64,000 nt of DNA from assembly GCA_963823895.1 (NCBI GenBank), contig CAWGNG010000039.1, positions 1-64,000 of the forward strand, read 5' to 3'. The notes below the pieces were generated by a model that did not search any database, was not told the DNA's origin, and saw nothing but the letters and a program-made list of their open reading frames with translations. Every line of letters starts with the position of its first letter. The stretch's first letter is position 1. Both the position numbers and the translations under genes were made by a program. This document shows positions 33,057 through 41,143 of this stretch, in pieces. The DNA is from G963675935 sp963823895 (lineage in GTDB: Bacteria; Planctomycetota; Planctomycetia; Pirellulales; Thermoguttaceae).

Positions 33057-34034
33057 TCAGGCCGCCTCGCCGCTCAACATCCGATCCAGTTTCTCCTTCG
33101 CTCCTTTCGCCCAGCCTTGCCACTTCGGAATGCGAATCGCCATCCCGCCCGTATACACTTCGATTGGCACGAAGGGATCGCCGCCGGTCTCCGGCACCAA
33201 TGCCCAATGCGGCCGCCGCTGATTGTAACGCTGCCGAAATTCTTCCAGGCACTCTCGGGCATGGCCCGGGTTGTCGTATAGCCGCCAGTAGACCTCCTCC
33301 TGCTTCAGCGTCTTGTGAAACCGCTCCAACAGACCCAACTGCGTCGGCGTGCGGTACTGGATTCGCACGTGCGAATACCGGCCTTGCAGGTACGTCCAAA
33401 AACGTTTGGCAATGAAGGACGAGCCGTTGTCGGTCACCAAAAACGGCGTCTTCGTAAGCGGCCCGTGCAATCGCTCCGCCTCTTGCCGTGCCAAGCCCAA
33501 GGCATGGATCGCCTCGACCGCACTGTAGCTGTTCGTCAGGTGACAGGCCAGCAAGTAGCGGGAGTAGTAGTCGATCGCCGTCACCGCATACCACCAGCCA
33601 AAGCCCGGAATATGCAGGTAAGTCACGTCCATTTGCCATAAATCGTTGGGCCGCTGCGGCAACAACTCGTAGAGCTTCAACGCCTGATACAACTCGGGTT
33701 CTCGAACCCGTGGCTTCTTCTGCAACAGTCCGTGCTGCCGCATTACTCGATACGCATCCTCGTCGCCGACCGCCTCCGGCAAGCGGCGACACATCACGGC
33801 GATCCGCTGGTAGCCATACCAAGGGTTCTCCGTGGCCATCTTCACCACGACCTCGGCGACGTGCGGATCGACCCTCTTCGGCGGCGGCCCCGGTCGCCGA
33901 CGCTGCTCTTCCGGCACGGGCTGGCGATACCAACTCGATGCCGGAATGCCCAAGGCCATAAGCAGCTTCGTCAATCGCACGCCGACGTTGGCTACCACGA
34001 CCTCGTTGACCTCCTGGCGAAACTCCGTGCTCAA
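33057..34034 (-). CDS. IS3-family transposase OrfB
   Basis: 325 residues as a separate frame. HTH_21-like region RVDPHVAEVVVKMATENPWYGYQRIAVMCRR is followed by the rve integrase core: Asp in DLWQMDVTYLHIPG, Asp in FLVTDNGSSFIAKRF and Glu in LGLLERFHKTLKQEE (DDE). IS3 elements make an OrfAB fusion by a -1 frameshift. Here the run of eight A followed by G at about 34053-34060 places OrfA LLKKS in frame with KKKCGRLALSTEFRQEVNEVV, so the fused product is the transposase. Confidence 0.92.
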   Translation of the reverse strand: MSTEFRQEVNEVVVANVGVRLTKLLMALGIPASSWYRQPVPEEQRRRPGPPPKRVDPHVAEVVVKMATENPWYGYQRIAVMCRRLPEAVGDEDAYRVMRQHGLLQKKPRVREPELYQALKLYELLPQRPNDLWQMDVTYLHIPGFGWWYAVTAIDYYSRYLLACHLTNSYSAVEAIHALGLARQEAERLHGPLTKTPFLVTDNGSSFIAKRFWTYLQGRYSHVRIQYRTPTQLGLLERFHKTLKQEEVYWRLYDNPGHARECLEEFRQRYNQRRPHWALVPETGGDPFVPIEVYTGGMAIRIPKWQGWAKGAKEKLDRMLSGEAA

Positions 34035-34336
34035 AGCAAGCCGTCCGCACTTTTTTTTAGCAGCCGGTTGGCGATCGTCAGTTCGCCGATCACCTGGTCC
34101 CGCCGCGCCAGTTCCCGCTTCAACTCCTCGATCTGACGATTGCGGGGATCGGCTCCGCCCTTGGCCGCCAGCAAGGCGGCTTCGCCAGCGGCCAGGAACT
34201 CATCCCGCCAACGATAGAGCGTCTGTTCCGAGACGCCATACCGCCTGGCCAACACGGCCGCCGCTTCCTCCCGCCGCAATAGCATCAGCACCACGTCTCG
34301 ACGCTCCGCCGCTCCCAACTCCGACTTCTTGCCCAT
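34031..34336 (-). CDS. IS3-family transposase OrfA
   Basis: 101 residues. A helix-turn-helix (LLRREEAAAVLARRYGVSEQTLYRWRDEFLAAGEAAL) is followed by a leucine-zipper-like coiled coil (RQIEELKRELARRDQVIGELTIANRLLKK). The 3' end carries an A8G slippery run used to shift into OrfB. Alone, OrfA usually represses transposition. The frame overlaps OrfB by 4 nt. Confidence 0.9.
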   Translation of the reverse strand: MGKKSELGAAERRDVVLMLLRREEAAAVLARRYGVSEQTLYRWRDEFLAAGEAALLAAKGGADPRNRQIEELKRELARRDQVIGELTIANRLLKKSADGLL

Positions 34337-34487
34337 CGAAAAAGCTCCTCTTGCTGTAGAAAACCATCATTCTACCCAAAGAAGCCTCACTCTCGACGTT
34401 TCCCAATAACCCTCGGTTATACAGTGAACGCCCCGCAACTGCCGTCGCGGGGGTGAAATGGTGGTATTCTGACGGGACGCGATTGCG

Positions 34488-36473
34488 TCAGGATTTCGCG
34501 GCGATGCGAGCGCGTGATCCCGCCGCAGTCTCTTCCGCACGCCCGGTCCACTGGCGACATGCCCGGACGATTCCGGCGGCGTCCAATCCCAAGTCGGCCA
34601 GAAGCTCGTTGCGGGCGCCGTGCTCGATGTAGCGATCGGGAATGCCGAGACGGCGAACGTGGCTGGCGTCGAGGCCGGCCTCGGCGGCCGCCTCCAACAC
34701 CGCGCTGCCGAAACCGCCCATCAACATGCCTTCTTCCACCGTGACGACCAACGGACATTGGCGGATCGCGCGGAGAATCGTGGCGGTGTCGAGCGGCTTG
34801 ACGAATCGGGCGTTGATGACGCCGAAGTCGATGCCGTCGGCCGCCAGCCGCTTGGCCGCCTCGTTGCAGGCGCCCAGCAGCGTTCCGCAGGCGATGAACA
34901 TGCCGTCGCCGCCCCAGCGGAGCACCTCGGCCCGCCCCAACTCGATCGGGGCTGGTTCCGGCGATGAAGGGGACAGTCCCGTTTTCGCTGAGACGAAAAC
35001 CGGGACAGTCCCCCGTGAGATCGCTTCGGCGGCGGCCTTGGGAAAGCGCATCGCCACGGGGCCGTCGTGGTGCAGGGCCCAGTCAATCATCGGAGCCACG
35101 TCGGCGGCGTCGCCGGGGGCCATCACCACCAGATTCGGCATCGGCCGCAGATAGGTCAGATCGAAAACGCCGTGGTGCGTCGGTCCGTCGGGGCCGACCA
35201 GCCCGGCGCGATCGAGCAACAACGTGACCGGCAGGTTTTGCAGCGATACTTCCTGGAAAATCTGGTCGTAGCATCGCTGCATAAAGGTGCTGTAGATGGC
35301 GACGATCGGGCGGAGCCCCGTTTTCGCCAACCCGGCGGCGAACGCCACCGCGTGCGACTCGCAGATGCCCACGTCGAAGAAGCGGTCGGGGAATTCGTCG
35401 CGGGCCGGCTCGAGCATCGTCCCCTGGCACATGGCGGCGGTGATCGCCACCACCCGCTTGTCGGCTCGCATCTGCTCAAGAACCGCATCGCGGGCCAATT
35501 CGGTGTACGGCGGTCGGCTCGAAGCCTTCTTCAGCCGCACGATCGAGCCGTTCTCGCGCTGGAAGGGGGCGGGGGCGTGGAAGGACGTCGGATCTTCGGC
35601 GGCGGGCTTGAACCCGTGCCCCTTCTCGGTAACCACGTGCAGCAACACCGGCCCGGCCACCTGCCGAACCATTTTGAGATACTTCTGCAACTGCCGCACG
35701 TTGTGGCCGTCGACCGGTCCGATGTAGCGGAAGCCCAGGTCCTCGAAGATCATTCCGCCGAGCAAGCCGGCCTTCAACGCGTCCTTCACCTGGCTGAGGA
35801 AGCGCTCGACCGACTCGCCGATCACGGGCGTGCGGGTGAGGAGTTTCTGCACCTCGACTTTCAAGCCGGTGTAGAAGTGGGCGGTGCGGAGACGATCGAG
35901 CGATTCGGCCAATCCACCCACGCGCGGACAGATCGACATCTTGTTGTCGTTGAGGATGACGATCAGATTCTTCTTCAAGCCGCCGGCGTTGTTCATTGCC
36001 TCGAAGATCGTGCCGCAGGAGAAGGCGCCGTCGCCGACGACCGCCACGACGTGTCGCTTTTCGTCGGGCCGCAGCAGATCGTCGCCGCAGCGCATTCCCA
36101 GGGCGGTGCCGACGCTGCAACCGGCGTGACCGGTGACGAAGAGGTCGTAGATGCTCTCAGCCGGGTTGGGGTAGCCCATCAGGCCGCCCTTGCTGCGCAT
36201 GGTGAGGAATTCGTCGTAGCGGCCGGTCACCATTTTGTGGGCGTAGACCTGGTGGCCGGTGTCCCAGATCAAGCGGTCGCGGCTGAAATCGAAGGTGGTG
36301 TGCAGGGCGAGCGTCAACTCGACCACGCCCAAGTTCGAGGCGAAATGGGCCGTGCGCGTCGCGGCTAAGCAGCAGAGGGCCTCGCGCATTTCAGCCGCCA
36401 GCCGGGAAAGCTCCTCGTGGGAGAGCCGCTTGAGGTCTTCCGGCGAGTTGATAGTTGAAAGCAGCTTGTCCAT
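34488..36473 (-). CDS. dxs: 1-deoxy-D-xylulose-5-phosphate synthase
   Basis: 661 residues, longer than usual (~620-640). A thiamine diphosphate enzyme that condenses pyruvate and glyceraldehyde 3-phosphate, the first step of the MEP isoprenoid route. Visible: SNLGVVELTLALH, WDTGHQVYAHKMVTGR, the ThDP motif VVGDGAFSCGTIFEAMNNAG...NDN, and the catalytic Glu and transketolase C-domain (FFDVGICESHAVAFAAGLA, LDRAGLVGPDGPTHHGVFDLTYLR). Between MRFPKAAAEA and IELGRAEVLR lies an added stretch ISRGTVPVFVSAKTGLSPSSPEPAP encoded by the 45-bp palindrome. ATG 36473 overlaps the ispA stop (TGATG), so the two are coupled. Confidence 0.95.
   Translation of the reverse strand: MDKLLSTINSPEDLKRLSHEELSRLAAEMREALCCLAATRTAHFASNLGVVELTLALHTTFDFSRDRLIWDTGHQVYAHKMVTGRYDEFLTMRSKGGLMGYPNPAESIYDLFVTGHAGCSVGTALGMRCGDDLLRPDEKRHVVAVVGDGAFSCGTIFEAMNNAGGLKKNLIVILNDNKMSICPRVGGLAESLDRLRTAHFYTGLKVEVQKLLTRTPVIGESVERFLSQVKDALKAGLLGGMIFEDLGFRYIGPVDGHNVRQLQKYLKMVRQVAGPVLLHVVTEKGHGFKPAAEDPTSFHAPAPFQRENGSIVRLKKASSRPPYTELARDAVLEQMRADKRVVAITAAMCQGTMLEPARDEFPDRFFDVGICESHAVAFAAGLAKTGLRPIVAIYSTFMQRCYDQIFQEVSLQNLPVTLLLDRAGLVGPDGPTHHGVFDLTYLRPMPNLVVMAPGDAADVAPMIDWALHHDGPVAMRFPKAAAEAISRGTVPVFVSAKTGLSPSSPEPAPIELGRAEVLRWGGDGMFIACGTLLGACNEAAKRLAADGIDFGVINARFVKPLDTATILRAIRQCPLVVTVEEGMLMGGFGSAVLEAAAEAGLDASHVRRLGIPDRYIEHGARNELLADLGLDAAGIVRACRQWTGRAEETAAGSRARIAAKS
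34969..35013. repeat. 45-bp palindromic repeat inside dxs
   Basis: On the coding (minus) strand it reads GGGGACTGTCCCGG...GGGACTGTCCCC with TTTTCGTC and GCGAAAAC arms. It matches the lpxB copy (10524-10568) at nearly every base and has the same length. Here the frame gives GTVPVFVSAKTGLSP. It lies at the junction between two conserved blocks of DXS, where homologues have a shorter loop. Confidence 0.85.
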
Positions 36474-37450
36474 CAACGATTCCTTTCCAGGACGAAATGG
36501 GCCACCGCCCGAAGCCCGTCGGCATCCTCCCCGAAGAGCTCCAGTGCCTCGCTCGCTTCCGAGATCAATTCTCTAGCATGTTGTGCGCTCTGGTCAAGAC
36601 CGAGAAGCCCTGGAAAGGTGAGCTTTCCGCGTTGGGCGTCCTTGCCGACCCGTTTTCCCGTTGCAGCCTCACTACTCTGTACGTCCAACAGGTCGTCAAT
36701 GATCTGGAAAGCCAATCCGAGCCGCTGGCCGTAGGCGTCGAGGGTGGCGAGCTGCTCGGGAACGGCTCCGGCTGTCATGGCCCCCAGTCGGAGGGATACG
36801 AGGATCATTGCCCCGGTCTTGCGACGGTGGATTGACTCCAGGTGGGGCAAAGAATGATGAATGATGAGTGATGAATGATGAATGGCAGAGGCTTGCCGGT
36901 CTCGTTCGCATTCATCATTCATCATTCCGCATTCATCATTTTTCTCCGCGGCGACATCATCCGTCTGTCCGCCCACCATCCCGCACGGCCCGGCGGCCTT
37001 AGCCAGGACGGCGCAACAGGCGGCGGCGACGGCGGGGGGCTTCACGCCGTGGGCCAACGTCTCGAAGGCCAGCGTCAAAAGGGCATCGCCCGCCAGAATC
37101 GCCGTCGCTTCGTCGAAGGCTTTATGACACGTGGGCCGGCCGCGGCGCAAATCGTCGTCGTCCATCGCCGGCAGGTCGTCGTGGATTAGCGAATAGGCAT
37201 GGACGATTTCGACCGCGCAGGCAGCCGGCATGGCCGCTTCGGTGTCGCCCCCGCAGGCCCGCGCCGCCAGCAGCACGAGCATCGGACGCAGCCGCTTGCC
37301 AGGCGCCAACAGACTATAGCGCATCGCCTCGCGGAGCCGTGCAGGGCAATCGTGGTTCAGTTGCGTCTGGGCATCGAGCGCGGCGTCGATTCGCGGGCCA
37401 AGCTGCTTGGCGATTTCGGCAAACGAGGCGTGAGACAATTTGCTGGGCAT
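36473..37450 (-). CDS. ispA: polyprenyl (farnesyl/geranylgeranyl) diphosphate synthase
   Basis: 325 residues. Head-to-tail prenyltransferase supplying C15/C20 diphosphates. First aspartate-rich motif: IHDDLPAMDDDDLRRGRPTCH; GKRLRPMLVLLAARACGG upstream; CGMVGGQTDDVAAE in the middle; second motif FQIIDDLLDVQ; end GKLTFPGLLGLDQS. Between VAAEKN and LPHLESIHRRKTGAM there is an extra ~31-residue stretch (DECGMMNDECERDRQASAIHHSSLIIHHS) coming from a palindrome of GATGAAT-type repeat. Homologues pass directly from the GQ..D..AE block to the LE.IH..KTG block. Overlaps dxs by 1 bp and follows xseB. Confidence 0.93.
   Translation of the reverse strand: MPSKLSHASFAEIAKQLGPRIDAALDAQTQLNHDCPARLREAMRYSLLAPGKRLRPMLVLLAARACGGDTEAAMPAACAVEIVHAYSLIHDDLPAMDDDDLRRGRPTCHKAFDEATAILAGDALLTLAFETLAHGVKPPAVAAACCAVLAKAAGPCGMVGGQTDDVAAEKNDECGMMNDECERDRQASAIHHSSLIIHHSLPHLESIHRRKTGAMILVSLRLGAMTAGAVPEQLATLDAYGQRLGLAFQIIDDLLDVQSSEAATGKRVGKDAQRGKLTFPGLLGLDQSAQHARELISEASEALELFGEDADGLRAVAHFVLERNR
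36850..36942. repeat. 93-bp palindrome of GATGAAT-type repeat inside ispA
   Basis: AGAATGATGAATGATGAGTG and further units form one arm, and CATTCATCATTCATCATTCC plus more the other, separated by about 28 bp (GGCAGAGGCTTGCCGGTCTC). Elsewhere in the window this unit occurs only between genes or at gene ends. Here its length is a multiple of three and the ispA frame stays open through both arms. Confidence 0.85.
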
Positions 37451-37509
37451 CCTATCGCTTACCGACCTGACGAACGGCCAGAATAGACCCCCTTATTGTA
37501 CATTGCCCG

Positions 37510-37887
37510 CTACGGCTCGTCTACATCCGCATCGCCAAACAGGGGGTCTGTCACGGCGGCGTCGGGGCCCGTTACGGAGGGCGACCGGCGGCGAGTGCGG
37601 CGTTTGCCGGGCTCGGCCTGGTCGATCGTGGCGGAGTCGTCGAAGGGTTGCGTGATCGGGTTTCCCTCGGCATCAACGCCGCTGAGCAGCTCGATCCGCC
37701 GCTCGGCCCGTTGCAGCAGGTCGTAGGATTGCCGCAGCAGTTTGATCCCTTCTTCGTAGCGTTCGAGCGATTCATTCAGCCCGATGTCGCCCTCTTCGAG
37801 CGAATGGACGATCTCTTCCAGCCGCGCGAGCGCGTCCTCGAAACGAAGCTGCTCGGATGGCGGATCGGGAGGGGTGGTTTTTGCCAT
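37510..37887 (-). CDS. xseB: exodeoxyribonuclease VII small subunit
   Basis: 125 residues. LRFEDALARLEEIVHSLEEGDIGLNESLERYEEGIKLLRQSYDLLQRAERRIELLSG is the complete XseB helical hairpin, which packs onto the large subunit XseA to degrade single-stranded DNA. The C-terminal ~50 residues are a charged, disordered tail longer than in most homologues. The ATG giving MAKTTPPDP is used; an upstream ATG adds 11 residues without a better ribosome binding site. xseB-ispA-dxs is a widespread gene order. Confidence 0.9.
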   Translation of the reverse strand: MAKTTPPDPPSEQLRFEDALARLEEIVHSLEEGDIGLNESLERYEEGIKLLRQSYDLLQRAERRIELLSGVDAEGNPITQPFDDSATIDQAEPGKRRTRRRSPSVTGPDAAVTDPLFGDADVDEP

Positions 37888-38235
37888 AGGAACGATTCTC
37901 ACACTCGATTTTCGATGCAATTCCTAACAGTGCAGTATACCAAACGGAGTTGTCGTCGTCATGGTCCGCCAGGACTCGGGCACGGCCAATCAGTTCTCGA
38001 CTGTAGGAGGCGACTCCTGTCGCCGATTGCCCGAAAATGGCCAAAGAATCGGCGACAGGAGTCGCCTCCTACAATCTCACAATCTCATTGTGAGAAACTG
38101 ATCGGCCCTGAGGACTCGGGTTGTTACGAAGTTGCGGGATGCCGCTTCTGTATCGTGCAGTTGGGTTAGGCAATCTGCGGGGGCGAAACTTGGTTGCGGC
38201 AAGCCTGCCGGGCCGGCGTGCCGATTTCCAATAGT
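37888..38235. repeat. intergenic region with a long inverted repeat
   Basis: TGTAGGAGGCGACTCCTGTC then GCCGATT and, about 25 bp later, AATCGGC then GACAGGAGTCGCCTCCTACA form an inverted repeat at 38002-38074 with 27-bp near-perfect arms. Each arm itself contains GGCGACTCC/GGAGTCGCC. No gene is supported in this gap between two divergent genes, and no clear promoter is recognised. Confidence 0.8.
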
Positions 38236-38898
38236 ATGAGCCTCAAAAAACACCTCCTCTATGCCGGCGGAGCGCTGCTGCTCGTCAGCAGCTCGATCTC
38301 CTTGTGTACCGTCACGGATGTCGTGTCCGACATTCGCAAGCGCTGGCTTTCGGGCCCCAAGCCGACCGCCAACACGTCGGTGACTTACGATCCCTCCGCG
38401 GCGGGCGATGGCACGGCGGACAATCCGTCGCTTTCTATCGGATCAAACCCACCGCGGGCCGACAGGTTGCCGCTGCCGAGTCTGGCCGAAGTGCTGCGGC
38501 TCGACGTAACCGTCGAATGGGTACTGCAACGCTGGCCGCGCGTGACCACCGGCCTGCCGCAATTGCAGTTGCAGGGCTATCGGGTGCCGTTGGTCAGCGG
38601 CGCGAAGGTGACGGACGTGGCCGGCTCGCTGACCTACTACTTCAACGCCCGGCAGCAGGTGCAGCGAATCACGCTTCGCGGCACGACGGGCGATCCGAGA
38701 GTTCTGGCAGATCTTCTGACGAGCCGCTACGGCTTTACCCGCCGGCTGACGAACGATCCGGGACTGGTACTTTATGAAGCCGTCGATTCGAGCAATCGCT
38801 CGATTGGCTCGTTCAAAATCCGTTCGGCTCCGGTGGTGAGCATGAGCCAACCGTACTCGCGTTTCCAGATCGATCTGGTGATGGAGCGGGCGGAGTAG
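38236..38898 (+). CDS. planctomycete membrane-anchored protein of unknown function
   Basis: 220 residues. A single N-terminal hydrophobic segment (LLYAGGALLLVSSSISLCTV) is followed by a periplasmic domain: LRLDVTVEWVLQRWPRVTTGLPQLQLQGYRVPLVSGAKVTDVAGSLTYYFNARQQVQRITLRGTTGDPRVLADLLTSRYGFTRR. The end YSRFQIDLVMER is well defined. The pattern is one I recognise as a conserved, uncharacterised planctomycete family (possibly DUF6690). It converges with the diadenylate cyclase gene, the two stops being 1 bp apart. Confidence 0.65.
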   Translation: MSLKKHLLYAGGALLLVSSSISLCTVTDVVSDIRKRWLSGPKPTANTSVTYDPSAAGDGTADNPSLSIGSNPPRADRLPLPSLAEVLRLDVTVEWVLQRWPRVTTGLPQLQLQGYRVPLVSGAKVTDVAGSLTYYFNARQQVQRITLRGTTGDPRVLADLLTSRYGFTRRLTNDPGLVLYEAVDSSNRSIGSFKIRSAPVVSMSQPYSRFQIDLVMERAE

Positions 38899-38899
38899 C

Positions 38900-39865
38900 C
38901 TACGCCGCTCCGTCGGCCTTTGGCTTGGGCCTTGCTTCGGGCACGGGCGGCTCGTATTCGAACTCTCGCCAGACCATGGGGCGGCGGAGATAGGGTTCGA
39001 TTCGCAGCACGACTTCGCCGTTCTGAAAGATGCGCACCGTGCCGTTGCTCTGGCTGACCGTCACCGCGACGGCGTTGGTGGCCCGGCTGATGGCGGCGGC
39101 GGCCCAGTGGCGGGCGCCGAGGCCCTTCGAGAGCGTCACGTCGGCGGCCGAACAATCGAGGTAGCGACAGGCCGCCTCCACCACGCCGTCGGACGAGACG
39201 ACGATGGCGCCGTCCATCTGCGCGATCTCCTTGATCCCCTCGCGCACGCGGGCGTCGTCCAGATTGCGTTCCTTGCGGCTGTAACCGCGGACCGGATCGA
39301 AACCGGTCGGCCGGCTGGAGGCCATCACTTTCCGCGAATCGCCGACCACGAACAGCGTGCCCACCGGCTTCCCCTCGCGCCCTTCGCGGCCGATCTCGAC
39401 GGCCAGATCGACCACGATTTTCAGCGTATCCAGCGGCACGCGGGTTTCGAGTTGGCGGAGATCGCGGCCGGTCAGCCGATTGAGGTGTTCGTCCAGATTG
39501 ATGACGCTCAACGAATCGACGGTGGCGGCGTCGAAACCGCTGTAGAGGGCCACCACGCTCGAACCGGCCGTGAGAATGTCGTCGGCCACGGCCTCGAGCA
39601 GCGACTGCGTCAGCCGCTCGTAGACGGGGCTATCGGGCATGTCGAGGCGGATCGTCTCCAGGCCCGCCTCCTTCGCCCCGGCAAGCTCGTCCGCCGTATT
39701 CGAGGCGACCACGACCTTCGCCTTGCCGGTCAGGGTTTTCAGCCGCGACCACTCGGCCGACCCTTCCAGCAGCAACAGAATGGCCTCCGATTCGGCCGAT
39801 TCGGTCATCTGCCGAGCCACGCCCAGGAGCGTCTTGAACTGTTCGGTGAAACGTATCGGCTGCAC
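38900..39865 (-). CDS. diadenylate cyclase (DAC domain), c-di-AMP synthase
   Basis: About 321 residues from GTG 39865, which has GAGGAGG 10 nt upstream; the longer frame to 40021 has no such site. The N-terminal ~150 residues (FTEQFKTLLGVARQMTESAESEAILLLLEGSAEW) form a separate nucleotide-binding-like domain. The C-terminal DAC domain has PVGTLFVVGDSRKV, EIAQMDGAIVVSSDGVVEAACRYL (DGA motif) and LGARHWAAAAISRAT. The latter is the RHR motif with Trp replacing the second Arg. The product would make the second messenger c-di-AMP from two ATP. The substitution may lower or alter activity. Confidence 0.82.
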   Translation of the reverse strand: MQPIRFTEQFKTLLGVARQMTESAESEAILLLLEGSAEWSRLKTLTGKAKVVVASNTADELAGAKEAGLETIRLDMPDSPVYERLTQSLLEAVADDILTAGSSVVALYSGFDAATVDSLSVINLDEHLNRLTGRDLRQLETRVPLDTLKIVVDLAVEIGREGREGKPVGTLFVVGDSRKVMASSRPTGFDPVRGYSRKERNLDDARVREGIKEIAQMDGAIVVSSDGVVEAACRYLDCSAADVTLSKGLGARHWAAAAISRATNAVAVTVSQSNGTVRIFQNGEVVLRIEPYLRRPMVWREFEYEPPVPEARPKPKADGAA

Positions 39866-40050
39866 GGGTTCACCGCCTCCTCGCCGGTTGACAGGCCACC
39901 AAGCCGGGCCGATTGGGAGCCGTCCGATGTGAGGATCGCAAATCCGCAAGGGGAACGGCGCGACCCGAACTGCCTCTATACTACGGACTTGTGCGATTTG
40001 AGGCAACGGCAACGCGGACATGATTGAGGAGGTTATTCGATGGTGTGTCG

Positions 40051-40746
40051 TCAGAATAGGTTTCGATCGCGATCGGCCAGCGAGGAGCCAGTGCCCTGGG
40101 GGCGTTGTTGCTTGACGTATTGCTGCCAGCGCTCGACGCTCTCGCCGAAGTCTTTGCCCGTGGCCTTCCTCAGCGACAAGACGGCCCGATACTGCATGGC
40201 CGGATCCGAGTCGTTCAGGGCGTCACCCAACGCGGCAAGGGCCGCGGGATTCTTGGTTTCGCCCAGCGCCTCGGCGGCGGCAAGCCGCACGTCGGCATCG
40301 ACGTCGCTGCGCAACGTCTCGGCGAGCAAGGCCACCGCTTGGGCGTCGTTTCGCTTTCCCCATGCCTCGCACGCCACCGTGCGAATGCGGGCTTCCGGAT
40401 CGTTGAGCGCCGCCTTCAGGATGGCGTCGGCCGCCGGGCCGGGATAATGGCCCAGCGTGCGAATGATTTCCAGCCGAATGAGCGGGTCTTTTTCGCTGCG
40501 GATCGAGGCCGCCAGTTGCTCGGAAACCTGTTGGCGCTGAGCCGGCGTAGCAGTGGCCGCCGTCTCCGACAGCTTCTTGAGTTGCTCGACCCGCTCGCGC
40601 GGCGCAACCACGCCGGGCATCGTATCGGACGCCGGCCCCTGGAACGGCACCCAGGAGGGAAATTCAAAGTCGGAGCAGCCGGCGGCCGTCATTGCCGCCA
40701 AACCGCAAAGCATCAACACGACTCGTCGGCCGCTAGCACCAGTCAT
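40051..40746 (-). CDS. HEAT-repeat lipoprotein
   Basis: 231 residues from the ATG giving MTGASGRRVVLMLCGLAAMTAAGCSD, a lipoprotein signal with Cys at 24. HEAT-like helical repeats follow (DPLIRLEIIRTLGHYPGPAADAILKAALNDPEARIRTVACEAWGKRNDAQAVALLAETLRSDVDADVRLAAAEALGETKNPAALAALGDALNDSDPAMQYRAVLSLRKATG). Such repeats are protein-binding scaffolds. The partner is unknown. Confidence 0.78.
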   Translation of the reverse strand: MTGASGRRVVLMLCGLAAMTAAGCSDFEFPSWVPFQGPASDTMPGVVAPRERVEQLKKLSETAATATPAQRQQVSEQLAASIRSEKDPLIRLEIIRTLGHYPGPAADAILKAALNDPEARIRTVACEAWGKRNDAQAVALLAETLRSDVDADVRLAAAEALGETKNPAALAALGDALNDSDPAMQYRAVLSLRKATGKDFGESVERWQQYVKQQRPQGTGSSLADRDRNLF

Positions 40747-41143
40747 AGGTGGAATACCGCCGTGGCATGGGCTCGGACTATAGGGAATACGCCAAACTGA
40801 CAAGAGCGCGGACTATAGCATCGGCGCGAAATCCCGCCAAGATGAATCGATCGCGAAATCATGCTAAAGTAGGTTGTTTGGGAGAAGTGGCTAGCGACTC
40901 GTGGCCGCGACCGCAAGTTACGCACCGGCGCTGTAGGGAACGGCCTCCGTGCCGTTCCGCCGCCCGGAACGCCACGGGGGGCGTTCCCTACAGAAACGAT
41001 TACCGGTTCTGTCTGTCAAAACCCATGACGGCGCGGTCTCTCTCCGATCGGTGTTATGCTAAAGCATGACCGGCGGTCTCCTTGTTGACCTGCCCCCTCC
41101 TGGCTACCCTGTACTTCGTACTTCGCACTGAATTCTTGCCTCC
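40747..41143. other. intergenic region with palindrome and solitary IS630-like end
   Basis: No gene is supported. GTAGGGAACGGCCTCCGTGC and its mirror GGGGGGCGTTCCCTAC form an inverted repeat at 40933-40991. It is followed immediately by 27 bp matching the right end of the IS630-like element at 9847-9873 (see next entry). ATGCTAAAGCAT (41056-41067) is a small palindrome before the permease gene. Confidence 0.6.
40999..41025. repeat. solitary IS630-like terminal repeat
   Basis: ATTACCGGTTCTG then TCTGTCAAAACCCA matches the right terminal repeat of the element at 8560-9874 (CTACCGATTTTGGC then TGTCAAAACCCA) with a few differences. No transposase or second end is near. It is either a relic of an excised copy or one end of a short non-autonomous derivative that has lost its other end. 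Confidence 0.55.

Larger units (their letters stand above)
32797..34423 (-). mobile_element. complete IS3-family insertion sequence
   Basis: 1627 bp. The ends are TGTCTTAACTCGGGGTT (left) and, read inward from the right, TGTATAACCGAGGGTT, an imperfect inverted repeat ending TG...CA. The 4-bp target duplication GTGA is present on both sides (32793-32796 and 34424-34427). It carries orfA and orfB on the minus strand with a programmed frameshift site. Both frames are open, so it may be active. About 230 bp between the left end and orfB is non-coding and contains the long inverted repeat CCCTGCCGTCGTCG / AACGGCGAGGGCGGAGACG. Confidence 0.92.
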
